The notes: generated by a model from the sequence alone, not told the origin. A stretch of 64,000 nt of DNA from Chlorops oryzae (GCA_020466095.1 CM035806.1:61888229-61952228); one strand, 5' to 3'; numbered from the stretch's first letter, positions 34,846-46,384 are shown. Made by a program: numbers and translations.

Positions 34846-36133
34846 CAAGTAAGAAAGCTAAAGTCGGTCAAGCCCGACTTTGAAATACCCAGCGTCCCGA
34901 CATTATGAGCGCACTATGTTTTTCTTCTCTATTTGTGGGCGTGGCAGTGGGAGGGCAACATAAATTATTTCCCTACACCTTTCATTCGCCTTGGTGAACC
35001 TATGTTGCGAATTCGAAGCTTCTACGCCTTTTACTTCGGAAGTTACGAAAAATCTTTATTTGTGGGCGTGGCATTGGGCGGGCCACAAAAAGTTTTTTCC
35101 TACACCTTTCATTCGCCTTGGTGAACCTATNNNNNNNNNNNNNNNNNNNNNNNNNNNNNNNNNNNNNNNNNNNNNNNNNNNNNNNNNNNNNNNNNNNNNN
35201 NNNNNNNNNNNNNNNNNNNNNNNNNNNNNNGTTGCGAATTCGAAGCTTCTACGCCTTTTACATCTGAAGTTACGAAAAAAATCTTTATTTGTGGGCGTGG
35301 CAGTGGGCGGGCCACAAAAAATTTTTTCGTAACCTTTCATTCCCCATTGGTGAACCTATGTTGCGAATTCGAAGCTTCTACGCCTTTTACTTCGAAGTTA
35401 CGAAAATCATTCATTTGTGGGCGTGGCAGTGGGTGGGCCCATAAAAAAAATTTTCCTACGACCTTTCATTCGCCTTGGTGCAAACCTATGTGCGAATTTG
35501 ATAGCTTCTACTCCTTTTACTTCGGAAGTTATGAAATCTCTATTTGTGGGCGTGGCAGTGGGCGGGCTATACAAATTTTTGTTCCTACACCTTTCATTTG
35601 CCTAAAAAGCTGTATGCTGCGAATTTGTAGCTTCTACGCCTTTTACTTCACAAGTTACGATAAGCCCTTATTTTTGGGCTTATTTGTGGGCGTGGCTTGA
35701 GGAGGGCGGCGTCCATTTTTTGCCAGGATATGTCCCTTTTCGTAGTTTACCAGCATCACCAAATATCAAATGGAATGTGTTGAGGTTCGCAAGTTACAAG
35801 CATTTTATTGAAAACACAATAAATTCATTTGTGGGCGTGGCAGTGGGCGGATGTCTCCCATTTTTACTTAGGATCATACTCGGACCCCGAATACATGTTG
35901 CCAAAATTCGACTTCATTGGTTCAGCCGTATTCGGAGGAGATCCGACCACGGACGGACGGACAGACGGACAGACGGACAGACGAAGACGACGGACGGACG
36001 ACAGACGACATGTCTAAATCGATTCAGTTTTTGATCCTGATCATTTCTATATATATTTGTCTATATCTCCGGAGCTTAATTCTCCCTGTTACAGGATTTG
36101 CACAAAACTAATATACCCGCTTACGCTGGGTAT
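34846..36133 (+). mobile_element. HINE/Helentron-like element, family 1, copy b, inside the satellite
   Basis: It starts CAAGTAAGAAAGCTAAAGTC with the hairpin AAAGTCGG..CCGACTTT and ATACCCAGCGT. It contains several ~127 bp units (GTTGCGAATTCGAAGCTTCT.., GTGGGCGTGGCAGTGGGCGG), then a GACGGACA microsatellite (35950-36010). It ends TATACCCGCTTACGCTGGGT followed by AT. ATACCCAGCGT and ACGCTGGGTAT form the subterminal inverted repeat. It interrupts a monomer at its A run, with no obvious target duplication, as expected for Helitron-type insertion. The internal N run means its true length is unknown. Confidence 0.75.
35131..35230. other. Assembly gap (100 N)
   Basis: Exactly 100 Ns between two near-identical 127 bp repeat units, so the number of units here is not known. 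Confidence 1.
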
Positions 36134-39100
36134 AAAAAAGCGAGCTCGAGGCGAGCTCGTTGCAAACGTTTCGAATTATTATCGCATTTCTCTTCGAATC
36201 GAATTGGAACGAACGAAAATACGATTAAAGCGCGAGCTCGCAAATTCTAAAATCCACGATAAAAAAAAAGCGAGCTCGAGGCGAGCTCGTTGCAAACGTT
36301 TCGAATTATTATGCATTTTCTCTTCGAATCGAACGTAAAATACGATAAAAGCGCGAGCTCCCAAATTCTAAAATCCACGATAAAAAAAAGCGAGCTCGAG
36401 GCGAGCTCGTTGCAAACGTTTCGAATTATTATGCATTTTCTCTTCGAATCGAACGTAAAATACGATAAAAGCGCGAGCTCCCAAATTCTAAAATCCACGA
36501 TAAAAAAAAGCGAGCTCGAGGCGAGCTCGTTGCAAACGTTTCGAATTATTATCGCATTTTCTCTTCGAATCGAACGTAAAATACGATAAAAGCGCGAGCT
36601 CGCAAATTCTAAAATCCACGATAAAAAAAAGCGAGCTCGAGGCGAGCTCGTTGCAAACGTTTCGAATTATTATCGCATTTTCTCTTCGAATCGAACGCAA
36701 AATACGATAAAAGCGCGAGCTCGCAAATTCTAAAATCCACGATAAAAAAAAGCGAGCTCGAGGCGAGCTCGTTGCAAACGTTTCGAATTCTTATCGCATT
36801 TGCTCTTCGAATCGAATTCGAATCGAACGCAAAATACGATTAAAGCGCGAGCTCGCAAATTCTAAAATCCACGATAAAAAAAAGCGAGCTCGAGGCGAGC
36901 TCGTTGCAAACGTTTCGAATTATTATAGCATTTTCTCTTCGAATCGAACGTAAAATACGATAAAAGCGCGAGCTCCCAAATTCTAAAATCCACGATAAAA
37001 AAAAGCGAGCTCGAGGCGAGCTCGTTGCAAACGTTTCGAATTTTATGCATTTTCTCTTCGAATCGAACGTAAAATACGATAAAAGCGCGAGCTCCAAATT
37101 CTAAAATCCACGATAAAAAAAGCGAGCTCGAGGCGAGCTCGTTGCAAACGTTTCGAATTTTATGCATTTTCTCTTCGAATCGAACGAAAATACGATAAAA
37201 GCGCGAGCTCCAAATTCTAAAATCCACGATAAAAAAAAAGGCGAGCTCGTTGCAAACGTTTCGAATTTTATCGCATTTTCTTCTTCGAATCGAACGCAAA
37301 ATACGATTAAAGCGCGAACTCGCATATTCTAAAATCCACGATAAAAAAAAGCGAGCTCGAGGCGAGCTCGTTGCAAACGTTTCGAATTATTATCGCATTT
37401 TCTCTTCGAATCGAACGTAAAATACGATAAAAGCGCGAGCTCGCAAATTCTAAAATCCACGATAAAAAAAGCGAGCTCGAGGCGAGCTCGTTGCAAACGT
37501 TTCGAATTATTATCGCATTTTCTCTTCGAATCGAATCGCTAAAAATACGATAAAAGCGCGAGCTCGCAAATTCTAAAATCCACGATAAAAAAAAGCGAGC
37601 TCGAGGCGAGCTCGTTGCAAACGTTTCGAATTATTATCGCATTTTCTCTTCGAATCGAACGTAAAATACGATAAAAGCGCGAGCTCGCAAATTCTAAAAT
37701 CCACGATAAAAAAAAGCGAGCTCGAGGCGAGCTCGTTGCAAACGTTTCGAATTATTATCGCATTTTCTCTTCGAATCGAACGTAAAATACGATAAAAGCG
37801 CGAGCTCGCAAATTCTAAAATCCACGATAAAAAAAAGCGAGCTCGAGGCGAGCTCGTTGCAAACGTTTCGAATTATTATAGCATTTTCTCTTCGAATCGA
37901 ACGTAAAATACGATAAAAGCGCGAGCTCGCAAATTCTAAAATCCACGATAAAAAAAAGCGAGCTCGAGGCGAGCTCGTTGCAAACGTTTCGAATTCTTAT
38001 CGCATTTTCTCTTCGAATCGAACGTAAAATACGATAAAAGCGCGAGCTCGCAAATTCTAAAATCCACGATAAAAAAAAGCGAGCTCGAGGCGAGCTCGTT
38101 GCAAACGTTTCGAATTATTATCGCATTTTCTCTTCGAATCGAACGTAAAATACGATAAAAGCGCGAGCTCGCATATTCTAAAATCCACGATAAAAAAAAG
38201 CGAGCTCGAGGCGAGCTCGTTGCAAACGTTTCGAATTATTATCGCATTTTCTCTTCGAATCGAACGTAAAATACGATAAAAGCGCGAGCTCGCAAATTCT
38301 AAAATCCACGATAAAAAAAAGCGAGCTCGAGGCGAGCTCGTTGCAAACGTTTCGAATTATTATCGCATTTTCTCTTCGAATCGAATCGATAAAAATACGA
38401 TAAAAGCGCGAGCTCGCAAATTCCTAAAATCCACGAATTAATATAATTTAAGAGCGAGCTCGAGGCGAGCTCGTTGCAAACGTTTCGAATTATTATCGTC
38501 ATTTTCTCTTCGAATTCGAACGTAAAATACGATAAAAGCGACGAGCTCGCAAATCTCTAAAATCCACGATAAAAATAAGCGAGCTCGGAGGCGTTAGCTC
38601 CGTTGCAAACGTTTCGAATCTCTTTATAGCATTTTCTCTTCGAAAGGTCGAACGTAAAATGTACGATACAAAGCGCGAGCTCGCAAATTCTAAAATGCCA
38701 CGATGACATTTTAAAGCGAGCTCCGAGGGCGTAGAAACTCAAAAGTTGCAAAACAGTTTTCAGAATTTTATCGCATTTTTCTTTCGAATACTTAAGGAAC
38801 GTAAATATTACGAATAATAAGCGCGAGCTCGCAAAGGGGTTCTAAAATTCCACGACCTAAAATAAAGCGAGCTCGAGGCGAGCTCGTTGCAAACGTTTCG
38901 AATTATTATCGCATTTTCTCTTCGAAGGTCGAACGTAAAATACGATAAAAGCGCGAGCTCGCAATGTTCTAAAATCCACGATAAAAAAAAGCGAGCTCGA
39001 GGCGAGCTCGTTGCAAACGTTTCGAATTATTATCGCATTTTCTCTTCGAATCGAACGTAAAATACGATAAAAGCGCGAGCTCGCATGTTCTAAAATCCAC

Positions 39101-39215
39101 GATAAAAAAAAGCGAGCTCGAGGCGAGCTCGTTGCAAACGTTTCGAATTCTTATCGCATTTTCTCTTCGAATCGAATTCGAATCGAACGCAAAATACGAT
39201 AAAAGCGCGATATCG
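36134..39215. repeat. Satellite array, right block (~25 monomers)
   Basis: Same monomer as 32340-34845. Several units at 37006-37290 are shortened (deletions at GAATTTTATGCA and a missing GCGAGCTCGA half). Units between about 38430 and 38830 carry many small insertions, after which clean units return. The array ends near a GCGCGATATCGCG palindrome. Confidence 0.97.
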
Positions 39216-39312
39216 CGAAAATTGCCTTCCGCGAATTCGAATTCGATTCGAATTCGTTTAATGGGATTCGCGCTCTACGAATTCGATTCGAATTCGATTC
39301 GAACTCGTTATC
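39216..39312. repeat. GAATTCG-rich palindromic simple repeat at array edge
   Basis: The words GAATTCG and GATTCGAATTCG are repeated many times, giving strong self-complementarity immediately after the last satellite monomer. Confidence 0.7.
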
Positions 39313-39339
39313 GTTTTTGTGTTTATTGGGATATTGCGT

Positions 39340-40140
39340 TTGTGTGGTTGTGTGTAACACACAGAACCAGTCGAGATATACCACATAAAATATATATAGA
39401 AATTATCAGCGTCACCAGGAGATTCGATTTAGACATGTCCGTCTGTCTGTCCGTCTGTCTGTCCGTCTGTTTGTATACAGTTTTCTTATCGAAAGGGTTG
39501 AGCTATCGCGACAAAATTTGGTATGCGTGCTCACGGCGACATGAGTAAGACTAAGTTCGAGAATGGACCCGATCGGACCATTTTTAGAGGTACCTCCAGT
39601 ACTAGGGTCTGTTACGAAAATCACAAAAACTGCTCTAAAATCGAAGTTTTTCAAGATATTTTGATGAATTTTGATATTTGATCATAACATATTTAAAGGA
39701 AAGTAATATTATTTCCAAAAATTGTAAATGCAGGCGTGGCAGAAGGGCGGTTTTAGAAAATTGTCTCCGTCACCCTAAATTCAAATGGGACTTAAACATC
39801 CTTCCAAAAAATTTCTTTGATCGGTCCATTTTTAAGGGTACCTCCAGTACTAGGGTCTGTCACAAAAATCACAAAACTGCCTTAAAATCGGACTTTTTCG
39901 AAATATTTTAATGAAACTTAAAATTTGAGCGTATATTTAAGCCTCCGATTATAGTTCAACAAAAATTGGAAAAGTGGGCGTGGCAAAGGGGCATTTTTCA
40001 TAAAGAAATCTATCAAAAGTCGGTATATGGGGCCCCTTATGGTCTTAAACACCTCTTGATGTTAAAAATGATTTGAAAATGTGTGTATGTGTCGGGTATT
40101 CTATTGTCAGGCTCGCCTGACTATAACACCCTTACTTGTT
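39340..40140 (-). mobile_element. HINE/Helentron-like element, family 2, second copy
   Basis: On the minus strand it begins AACAAGTAAGGGTGTTATAG, has the hairpin AGTCAGGC..GCCTGACAATA and ATACCCGACAC. It then carries GGGCGTGGC blocks, the GGTACC..CTAGTACTGGAGG block twice and a GACGGACA microsatellite (read as TGTCCGTC at 39436-39470). It is homologous to 1-566. No coding. Confidence 0.7.
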
Positions 40141-40346
40141 TTCAACTGTTTTTAACAAGCGAAAATGCGATACAGTATATTCTGCTTAGCTGCATTCAAT
40201 TATTTTCCAGACAATTTTATGCACTTACGCGAAAAACGCACCTACCCGAAATTTTTTGCTGTATTTTTGAGTAACATATCAGAATGTGTTTAACAACACT
40301 TGAATTCTTAAAAGAACGCCGTCCAAATATTAATTTTATTAACAAA
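40141..40346. other. Spacer between two HINE-like copies
   Basis: Nothing recognised. Confidence 0.3.
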
Positions 40347-40399
40347 CAAGTAAGAAAGCTAAAGTCGGTCAAGCCCGACTTTGAAATACCCAGCGTCCC

Positions 40400-41440
40400 G
40401 ACGTTATGAGCGCACTATGTTTTGCTTCTCTATTTATGGGCGTGGCAGTGGGAGGGCCACATAAATTATTTCCCTACACCTTTCATTCGCCTTGGTGAAC
40501 CTATGTTGCGAATTTGAAGCTTCTACGCCTTCTACTTCGGAAGTTACGAAAAATCTTCATTTGTGGGCGTGGCAGTGGGCGGGCCAAATAAAATTTTTCC
40601 CTAAACCTTTCATTCGCCTTGGTGAACCTATGTTGCGAATTTGAAGCTTCTACGCCTTTTACTTCGGAAGTTACGAAAAATCTTCATTTGTGGGCGTGGC
40701 AGTGGGCGGGCCAAATAAAATTTTTCCCTACACCTTTCGTTCGACTTGGTCAACCTATGTTGCGAATTTGAAGCTTCTACGCCTTTTACTTCGGAATTTA
40801 CGGAAAACTTCATTTGTGGGCGTGGCAGTTGGCGGGCCACATAAATTTTATTCGTACACCTTCCATTCGCCTTGTTCAACCTATGTTGCGAATTTGAAGC
40901 TTTTACGCCTTTTACTTCGGAAGTTACGAAAAATCTCCATTTGTGGGCGTGGCAGTGGGCGGGCCACATAAATTTTTTTCCTACACCTTTCATTCGCCTT
41001 GCTGAACCTATGTTGCGAATTTGAAGCTTCTACGCCTTTTACTTCGGAAGTTACGAAAAATCTTCATTTGTGGGCGTGGCAGTGGGCGGGCCAAATAAAA
41101 TTTTTTCCTTCACCTTTCAGTCGTCTTGGTCAACCTATGTTGCGAATTTGAAGCTTCTACGCCTTTTACTTCGGAAGTTACGAAAAATCTTCATTTGTGG
41201 GCGTGGCAGTGGGCGGGCCAAATAAAATTTTTTCCTACACCTTTCATTCGCCTTGGTGAACCTATGTTGCGAATTTGAAGCTTCTATGCCTTTTACTTCG
41301 GAAGTTACGAAAATTCTACATTTGTGGGTGTGGGAGTGGGCGGGCCTCATAAAATTTTTTCCTTCACCTTTCATTCGTCTTGGTCAACCTATGTTGCGAA
41401 TTTGAAGCTTCTACGCCTTTTACTTCACAAGTTACGATAA
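40400..41440 (+). repeat. 127 bp tandem repeat array inside copy c (~8 units)
   Basis: The mark TGTTGCGAATTTGAAGC recurs at 40505, 40632, 40759, 40885, 41012, 41139, 41266 and 41393, a period of 127 (once 126). Each unit carries CTACGCCTTTTACTTCGGAA, TTTGTGGGCGTGGCAGTGGG and CACCTTTCATTCGCCTTGGT. Open frames across the array are a by-product of repetition. Confidence 0.95.
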
Positions 41441-41789
41441 GCCCTTATTTGTGGGCGTGGCTCACGGAGGGCGGCGTCCATTTTTTTTCCAGGATATGTC
41501 CCTTTTTGTAGTTTACCAGTACACCAAATATCAATGAAATGTGTTGAGTGGTTCGCAAGTTACAAGCATTTTACTGAAAACTACATTAAATTCATTTGTG
41601 GGCGTGGCAGTGAGGGGATGTCTTCCATTTTTAGTTAGGATCATACTCGGACCTTCGATATACCTGTGTGCCACATTTCGACTTGATATGGTCCAGCCGT
41701 TTTCGGAGAAGATCCGGACACTTGGACGGACGGACAGACGGACATGTCTAAATCGAATTTTTAATTCTGATCAAGACCATATACTATAT

Positions 41790-42033
41790 CGCACCCTTGC
41801 TACTAAATCGGTCACAATTCGAAAATTTCGCATTTCTCGAAAATAATTCAATTCTCTTGAACCTAATGAGAATTAATATTTTTTCTAAATTTATACTACT
41901 CACCGAATGCTGCATCAGTCAAATATAAGCCTCGATTCTCAAGGTATTGGGTTTCATACAGAAAAATTCAATCGAACATAAAAAACTGTATTAAAAACAT
42001 TTCGAATTGTGCCGATTTATTAGCAAGGGTGCG
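41790..42033. mobile_element. MITE nested in HINE-like copy c
   Basis: CGCACCCTTGCTACTAAATC, then GGTCACAATTCG, is inverted at the right end (CGAATTGTGCCGATTTATTA, then GCAAGGGTGCG). TATAT-type sequence flanks both sides. Comparison with copy b, which lacks it between TTCTATATATAT and GTCTATATCTCC, shows the insertion. Confidence 0.85.
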
Positions 42034-42110
42034 ATATATATGTCTATATCTACGGAGCGTAATTCTGGCTGTTACAAGATACCGTAATATACGTTGCTTA
42101 CGCTGGGTAT

Positions 42111-44233
42111 AAAAACAAATAAGTACTTTAACTTACTTTCGTTACTTGAACGCATACGCTTAATACAAGTAATCGGACTCACAGGGTTGCATTTAGTCAC
42201 ACATTTCCTATATTTCTGTCAACCTGTCATCGAAATTTCAACTCTGATTTCCTTTCTTCAAAGTAGTGAGTTCGTTACTTCCTTTCAATTTACTTTAACA
42301 GCGTTGAGCCCTCAAAGTGCTAAGTTAGATAAGCAGAATATACTGGAACTGAAAAAGCATACGTGTAAAGGGTTTCCATCGCAAATGAGATAGTCTCGAA
42401 AATGCGAATTTTCATACATAAAGATGTTTTAAAGTATCGATATTTTTTCACACCGATATTACATCCGCAGCCCCGGAGTACAGACGATGATTTTAAATAT
42501 GTTTTAATTATGTACGAATTGACGTATACTTTGATAGCGCAAAAAAATTATAAGTTACCTAAAATGCCCTTATATATTTGCAAAAACCTACTAATTGGAG
42601 TTATTCTGAAAACGTTCAGTCTGGCAGCACCACATATTGTTTTGTTTTGTTTGAATGCATTTATGCTTGTGTGTGTCTGTGTAGTTTCTGAATTTAATAA
42701 TTATTTGTTTTTTCGGGATATCGTCGGAAATAAGTGTCGCCTAAAAAAGTATAATATCTTGGCCGCATCAGCAAGTCATTTTACGTAAATATATGTATAT
42801 TTCTTTCTTTTTGCAAAGGTTATTATACCCTTTTTTGCGAACTTCAATTTAGGTAACGCGGATTTTATAGCGGTTTTTCACTTTTTCTCGACTAGGTCCC
42901 CTGTCGCTATCGTTTCATAAAGAACTTCGCTCTAAAAATATATTGGAATGTGAGTGACCAATACCTAGAAAAATATGCACGTTTATTGCAGTTTTCATAA
43001 TGGTAACATTAGTTATTGTATCTTAACTACTTACTGAGTTATTGGTATTTTTCTCAAGATAAACGATATTTGAATAAATAACAAAACTTAAAATTTTTGA
43101 TGTGTTAGCTTCTTTTTACGTTTTTTTGGTTTTATCTGGCGACAAAGTCAATTAAGTTGGAGTTAGTTGACATGAATTATAACAGATATTCAAATTGGTT
43201 GCCACCTTCTCTTATGCAAGCTCTGCATAAGGAAACCAAATAAGTCAAAAAGTATTACACATTTTCTTAAAAATACCATAACTCGGGAACTAGGAGGGAA
43301 AGATTCAGTTCCGCAACGGTTTTGGAACCGTCATGATGTCAGCTATAAGCCAGTTTAAGGTTATCCATTCTTTACAGGACACCCTGTATATATATTCTTG
43401 ATCAAGTTCGAACGTTTTGAATCGGTCCAACGATAATGGGGCTACGACTAAAAATATTGACAAAAATTTGCAAAAATTTTCCTAGCGGATATTAAAAAAC
43501 GCGAGCTAACTTTCAAATTTTAAGCATATATTTAGATTCAGCGAAACAATTAGTACAAACAAAAATTGGTTTCAAGTCAATGGCACGCAAAAAGTAGTGT
43601 AATCAGATCGCTTACAGTCTCGTATACTTCGTAGGCGGTAGGTTGGCCGCTGGGTTAATTTAGAAAGGCCCTAACTAACAAATGTAGAGTTTTACAGGAG
43701 AGAGAAAAAACTTAATTAAAACAACAACAAAAATAAAGAAATAAAATTTCTTTTGATGCAGTTTAAGTTTAAAATCATAGAAAATTGAGTAAGAAAGGTT
43801 TGAAAATCTGCCTCCATGTGTATTCCTACGTGCTATAAGTTGAGGGCAAATACTTTTGTACAATATTTTATTAACAGGGCTCGGATTTTGTTGCATTTAT
43901 AAATTTAAAGCATACTTCATGGAGTAATAATTTTGTTCAACTCACATAAAGTTAAGATTCAAATCGATTTTTAACTTAAATATGAATTTTGTTAATGTTG
44001 GAAATGTGGTTTGAATTGGTTAAATTTCGCTAAAAATTATTCCCAAAAGGTTGGTAAAAAAATTTGTTCGGCCTATAAAATAAGCTTTATATATATACTA
44101 GGGTTACCCGGCGCGCGTTGCTACACCGATTTAATATAAACTCAGTACTTTTATCTATATCAGTGATGGCCAAACCTATACGTAAACATTTATAATTGTG
44201 TGTGTGAATGCGCTGTCGACTTCGTTGTGGTTA
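42111..44233. other. No gene recognised
   Basis: AT-rich. The plus-strand frames at 42094-42788 lack family features. 43210-43395 ends with GACACCCTGTATATATATTC, resembling in reverse the ATATATACAGGGTGTTTCGC seen at 23536, so a shared repeat family is likely. Nothing else is supported. Confidence 0.35.
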
Positions 44234-44422
44234 AAGGCTCAGTTACTTTTGATTGAACGTAATTTAACTTTACTTATTCAATCAGCTGACTTGATATGTT
44301 TAGTACATTTTGTATGGGAGCAGTTACTGATAACTTAATTTGACTTAAGATAAGAATCTGTGGAAAACAGATTTCAATAAGTTATGTTAAGTTACGTTCA
44401 ATCAAGAGTAACTGAGTCTTTA
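44234..44422. mobile_element. MITE with ~50 bp TIRs
   Basis: AAAGGCTCAGTTACTTTTGA and the following TTGAACGTAA are inverted at 44370-44422 (ACGTTCAATCAAGAGTAACT, GAGTCTTT). The centre is about 85 bp. TA or TTA flanks are ambiguous. Confidence 0.8.
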
Positions 44423-44654
44423 CTCTGATTTGCATTGACGACCCTGCAGGATATGACAGTAGTGAATCTATACTCTTTTTCTAAGGTCCGCGTCAACAGT
44501 ACTACTGACCAATTATGCCCTTCGCAATGCAAACCGCTATAGACAATTAACATTGCTTGTCATTGCAAAACCACCAATAGTGGAGACAAACAATAGACAT
44601 GCTATTGACGAGGGAACCATTATGAAGGCATTTATTTTAGTACGTCAATAGCAA

Positions 44655-44737
44655 GAGCCATTCGTGTGCCTATGGTGGCTCAATCCGTTAAGTGCTTGCC
44701 TTGAGCTCTGTAGATCGCGGGTTCAAATCTCGCGCGA
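44655..44737 (+). repeat. tRNA-like SINE head
   Basis: TGGCTCAATCCG matches an A box and GCGGGTTCAAATCTCGC a B box with a T-stem; GTGC / GCAC can close a short acceptor stem. A T-rich tail follows at 44738-44800. This could be a tRNA pseudogene, but the stem is too short for a real tRNA. Confidence 0.5.
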
Positions 44738-45182
44738 GCACTGGATTTTTTGTTTGTTTATTTTTTTATTTATTTACTTTTTTTAAGTTTTTTTTTTATT
44801 AAACTTTGCCTCTCTTTACTGGATCTTCCTTTGGGTGGGAACTAACAGTAATTATTCGAATCTTAATTCTTAAATATAACTTAACTAACTATACAGAGAT
44901 ATACATAAATAGTTTTTTTGATTCCGACGGGCCTCTATTTGAGAAAATGGGCTGCTGAGGACTTATTAGTGTTGAGCCGCATCCGTTGGTAGGATGAGTC
45001 TTGATCATGCACGAGCGAGGTCCGTCAAGCTTAGTGAATCCTTGGTTGTACTACTACTCTGATGGTAGTTAGGAGCATTGAGCGTTGAGCGTGCACGAGC
45101 GAGGTGCCTCAATCTGTATGAATCCTTAATTGGCCAGACGTCTGACATGCACGGGCGAGGTGCAGATAACAGAGTATCGGTG

Positions 45183-45530
45183 TTAAGTTTCCAAAACACT
45201 AGAAGCGGACGGAAGGTCCTTTCTTCTTAACCGTGTTCGACGTGTTGTATTGTTAAGGCCTCTTGCCAGCTGATTCGAGTGATTCCTTAGTTTCTCATTG
45301 TAGGATGATTTTAGGCGAACGATTTCGTCCTTAACAAGTGGGACTTGCAGATCGCGGTGAATGATTTCATTACGGATGTACCATGGAGCACCTGTAATGA
45401 TTCTAAGAATTTTCGATTGAGCTCTTTGGATTATTTCTGTAGAGGATGCGCAGGCATTTCCCCACAACTGAATGCCATAAGACCAGAATGGCTTTAATAC
45501 ACTTTTATATAATAGAACTTTATACTCCAT
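45183..45530 (-). pseudogene. jockey-type LINE reverse transcriptase C-terminus
   Basis: A 115-codon minus-strand frame carries LKPFWSYGIQLWGNACASST, then EIIQRAQSKILRIITGAPWY and the V.DEI....YNEKL..H.N.LA motif. This is the conserved tail after the RT domain of jockey-clade non-LTR elements. The catalytic RT motifs and endonuclease are absent (5'-truncated, as usual for LINEs). The frame begins at 45530 and ends with TAA at 45183; the plus-strand region below 45183 would be its 3' UTR. It is one of the clearer protein matches in the window. Confidence 0.85.
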
Positions 45531-45544
45531 ATTAAGAGGATTTT

Positions 45545-45782
45545 TTTAAGTGGATCTGGGATAGCGTGCTATGCTCTTCATCCCAGGGTCCGAGGTTCGA
45601 TTCCCGAAACAGGCGAAACGGAGTGTAATTTTCCAAGCCTATCACTGGTTTTTCAAAAAATCGCATGTTAGGGGCACACTACATAATAAGACATGCACTC
45701 ACACAAACACAAGAAAACCTCCTTGGAATCACAATGGGCCTACGGCCTAAGTGGCAGCCACTTCAACCTACCTACCTACTAC
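45545..45782 (+). mobile_element. tRNA-derived SINE
   Basis: GGGATAGCGTGCTATGC and CGAGGTTCGATTCCCGAAAC are A- and B-box-like. They are followed by a body (CACACTACATAATAAGACAT.., GGGCCTACGGCCTAAGTGGC) and a CCTACCTACCTA tail at 45764-45780. It sits directly beside the jockey fragment. Confidence 0.65.
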
Positions 45783-45899
45783 CCTGTGCGTAGGAATTGT
45801 TTTATGTTAAATTATTTTTAAATTAGTTTTCATAACAGAAATTGATCTTAAGCCGGAAGAATAGATTAAATTATTTTTATACATCAAATATTACCCGCT

Positions 45900-45990
45900 T
45901 TTTCACATTTTCATCCGCCTTCGCTGTGATTTGAACCGGGAACCTTCAGAATACTGGGCGAGAACGCATGCTCTATGCTATTGAGGTCTC
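45900..45990 (-). repeat. tRNA-like SINE head
   Basis: The minus strand has ACCTCAATAGCATAGAGCAT (A-box region) and TTCCCGGTTCAAATCAC (B box). No complete cloverleaf. Confidence 0.45.
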
Positions 45991-46384
45991 TGAGATGTTT
46001 CCAGCAAATATGTTAAATAAATGAAATCTAGCTGTAGAAACCTCGTTGATTTTTTCTATCACATTCACTGCAGCAAAAACTCACAAAAATAAAATATATA
46101 GACTTCTTGTTGGCATGGTCGACAGAGATGAACTATACTTACTGACTCATTGTAGACATAGGGTCATGTGCTGACAGGCTTCCTGCAGGGGAAGTTTGTT
46201 TTTTACACACACGAACGCAACCGACCGGTTTTCGCACAAATTGCGACTTGAAATAAGCTATCGCATCGCAATACAGAGTAGGGCCCCAGCCATAGACATC
46301 AATTCGTTTAAACCAGAAAACCGTTGCTCGGAGGATCTTAAAAGTTAAAATTCAAGAAGCCAAAATGTTTCACGACGTACGGAA

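Larger units (their letters stand above)
40347..42110 (+). mobile_element. HINE/Helentron-like element, family 1, copy c
   Basis: It begins CAAGTAAGAAAGCTAAAGTC and ends ACGCTGGGTAT. Same 5' hairpin, same subterminal inverted repeat (ATACCCAGCGT / ACGCTGGGTAT) and same order as copy b. The core is an array of 127 bp units and the right part carries a GACGGACA stretch at 41715-41745. A MITE is inserted at 41790-42033. Confidence 0.78.

Noticed and set aside
34991..35340. Frames spanning the N run
   Set aside because: They contain the assembly gap and the 127 bp repeat; no gene can be supported.
32340..39215. CRISPR-like look of regularly spaced GAGCTC repeats
   Set aside because: Monomers are contiguous and the intervening sequence is the same in every unit; there are no unique spacers, and the genome is eukaryotic.
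32337..39300. Dozens of open frames of 60-145 codons on both strands in the satellite
   Set aside because: They repeat with the 121/132 bp monomer, occur on both strands and end with array irregularities; by-products of a stop-poor repeat.
40628..41374. Frames of 79-121 codons with MKG.GK.F..PA repeats
   Set aside because: They follow the 127 bp tandem repeat period in the HINE-like element.
42402..42788. 128-codon plus-strand frame
   Set aside because: Hydrophobic composition without domain features; no promoter or splice context; probably chance in AT-rich DNA.
44655..44737. True tRNA gene
   Set aside because: A and B boxes are present but the acceptor stem is only about 4 bp and the sequence runs into a SINE-type T-rich tail.
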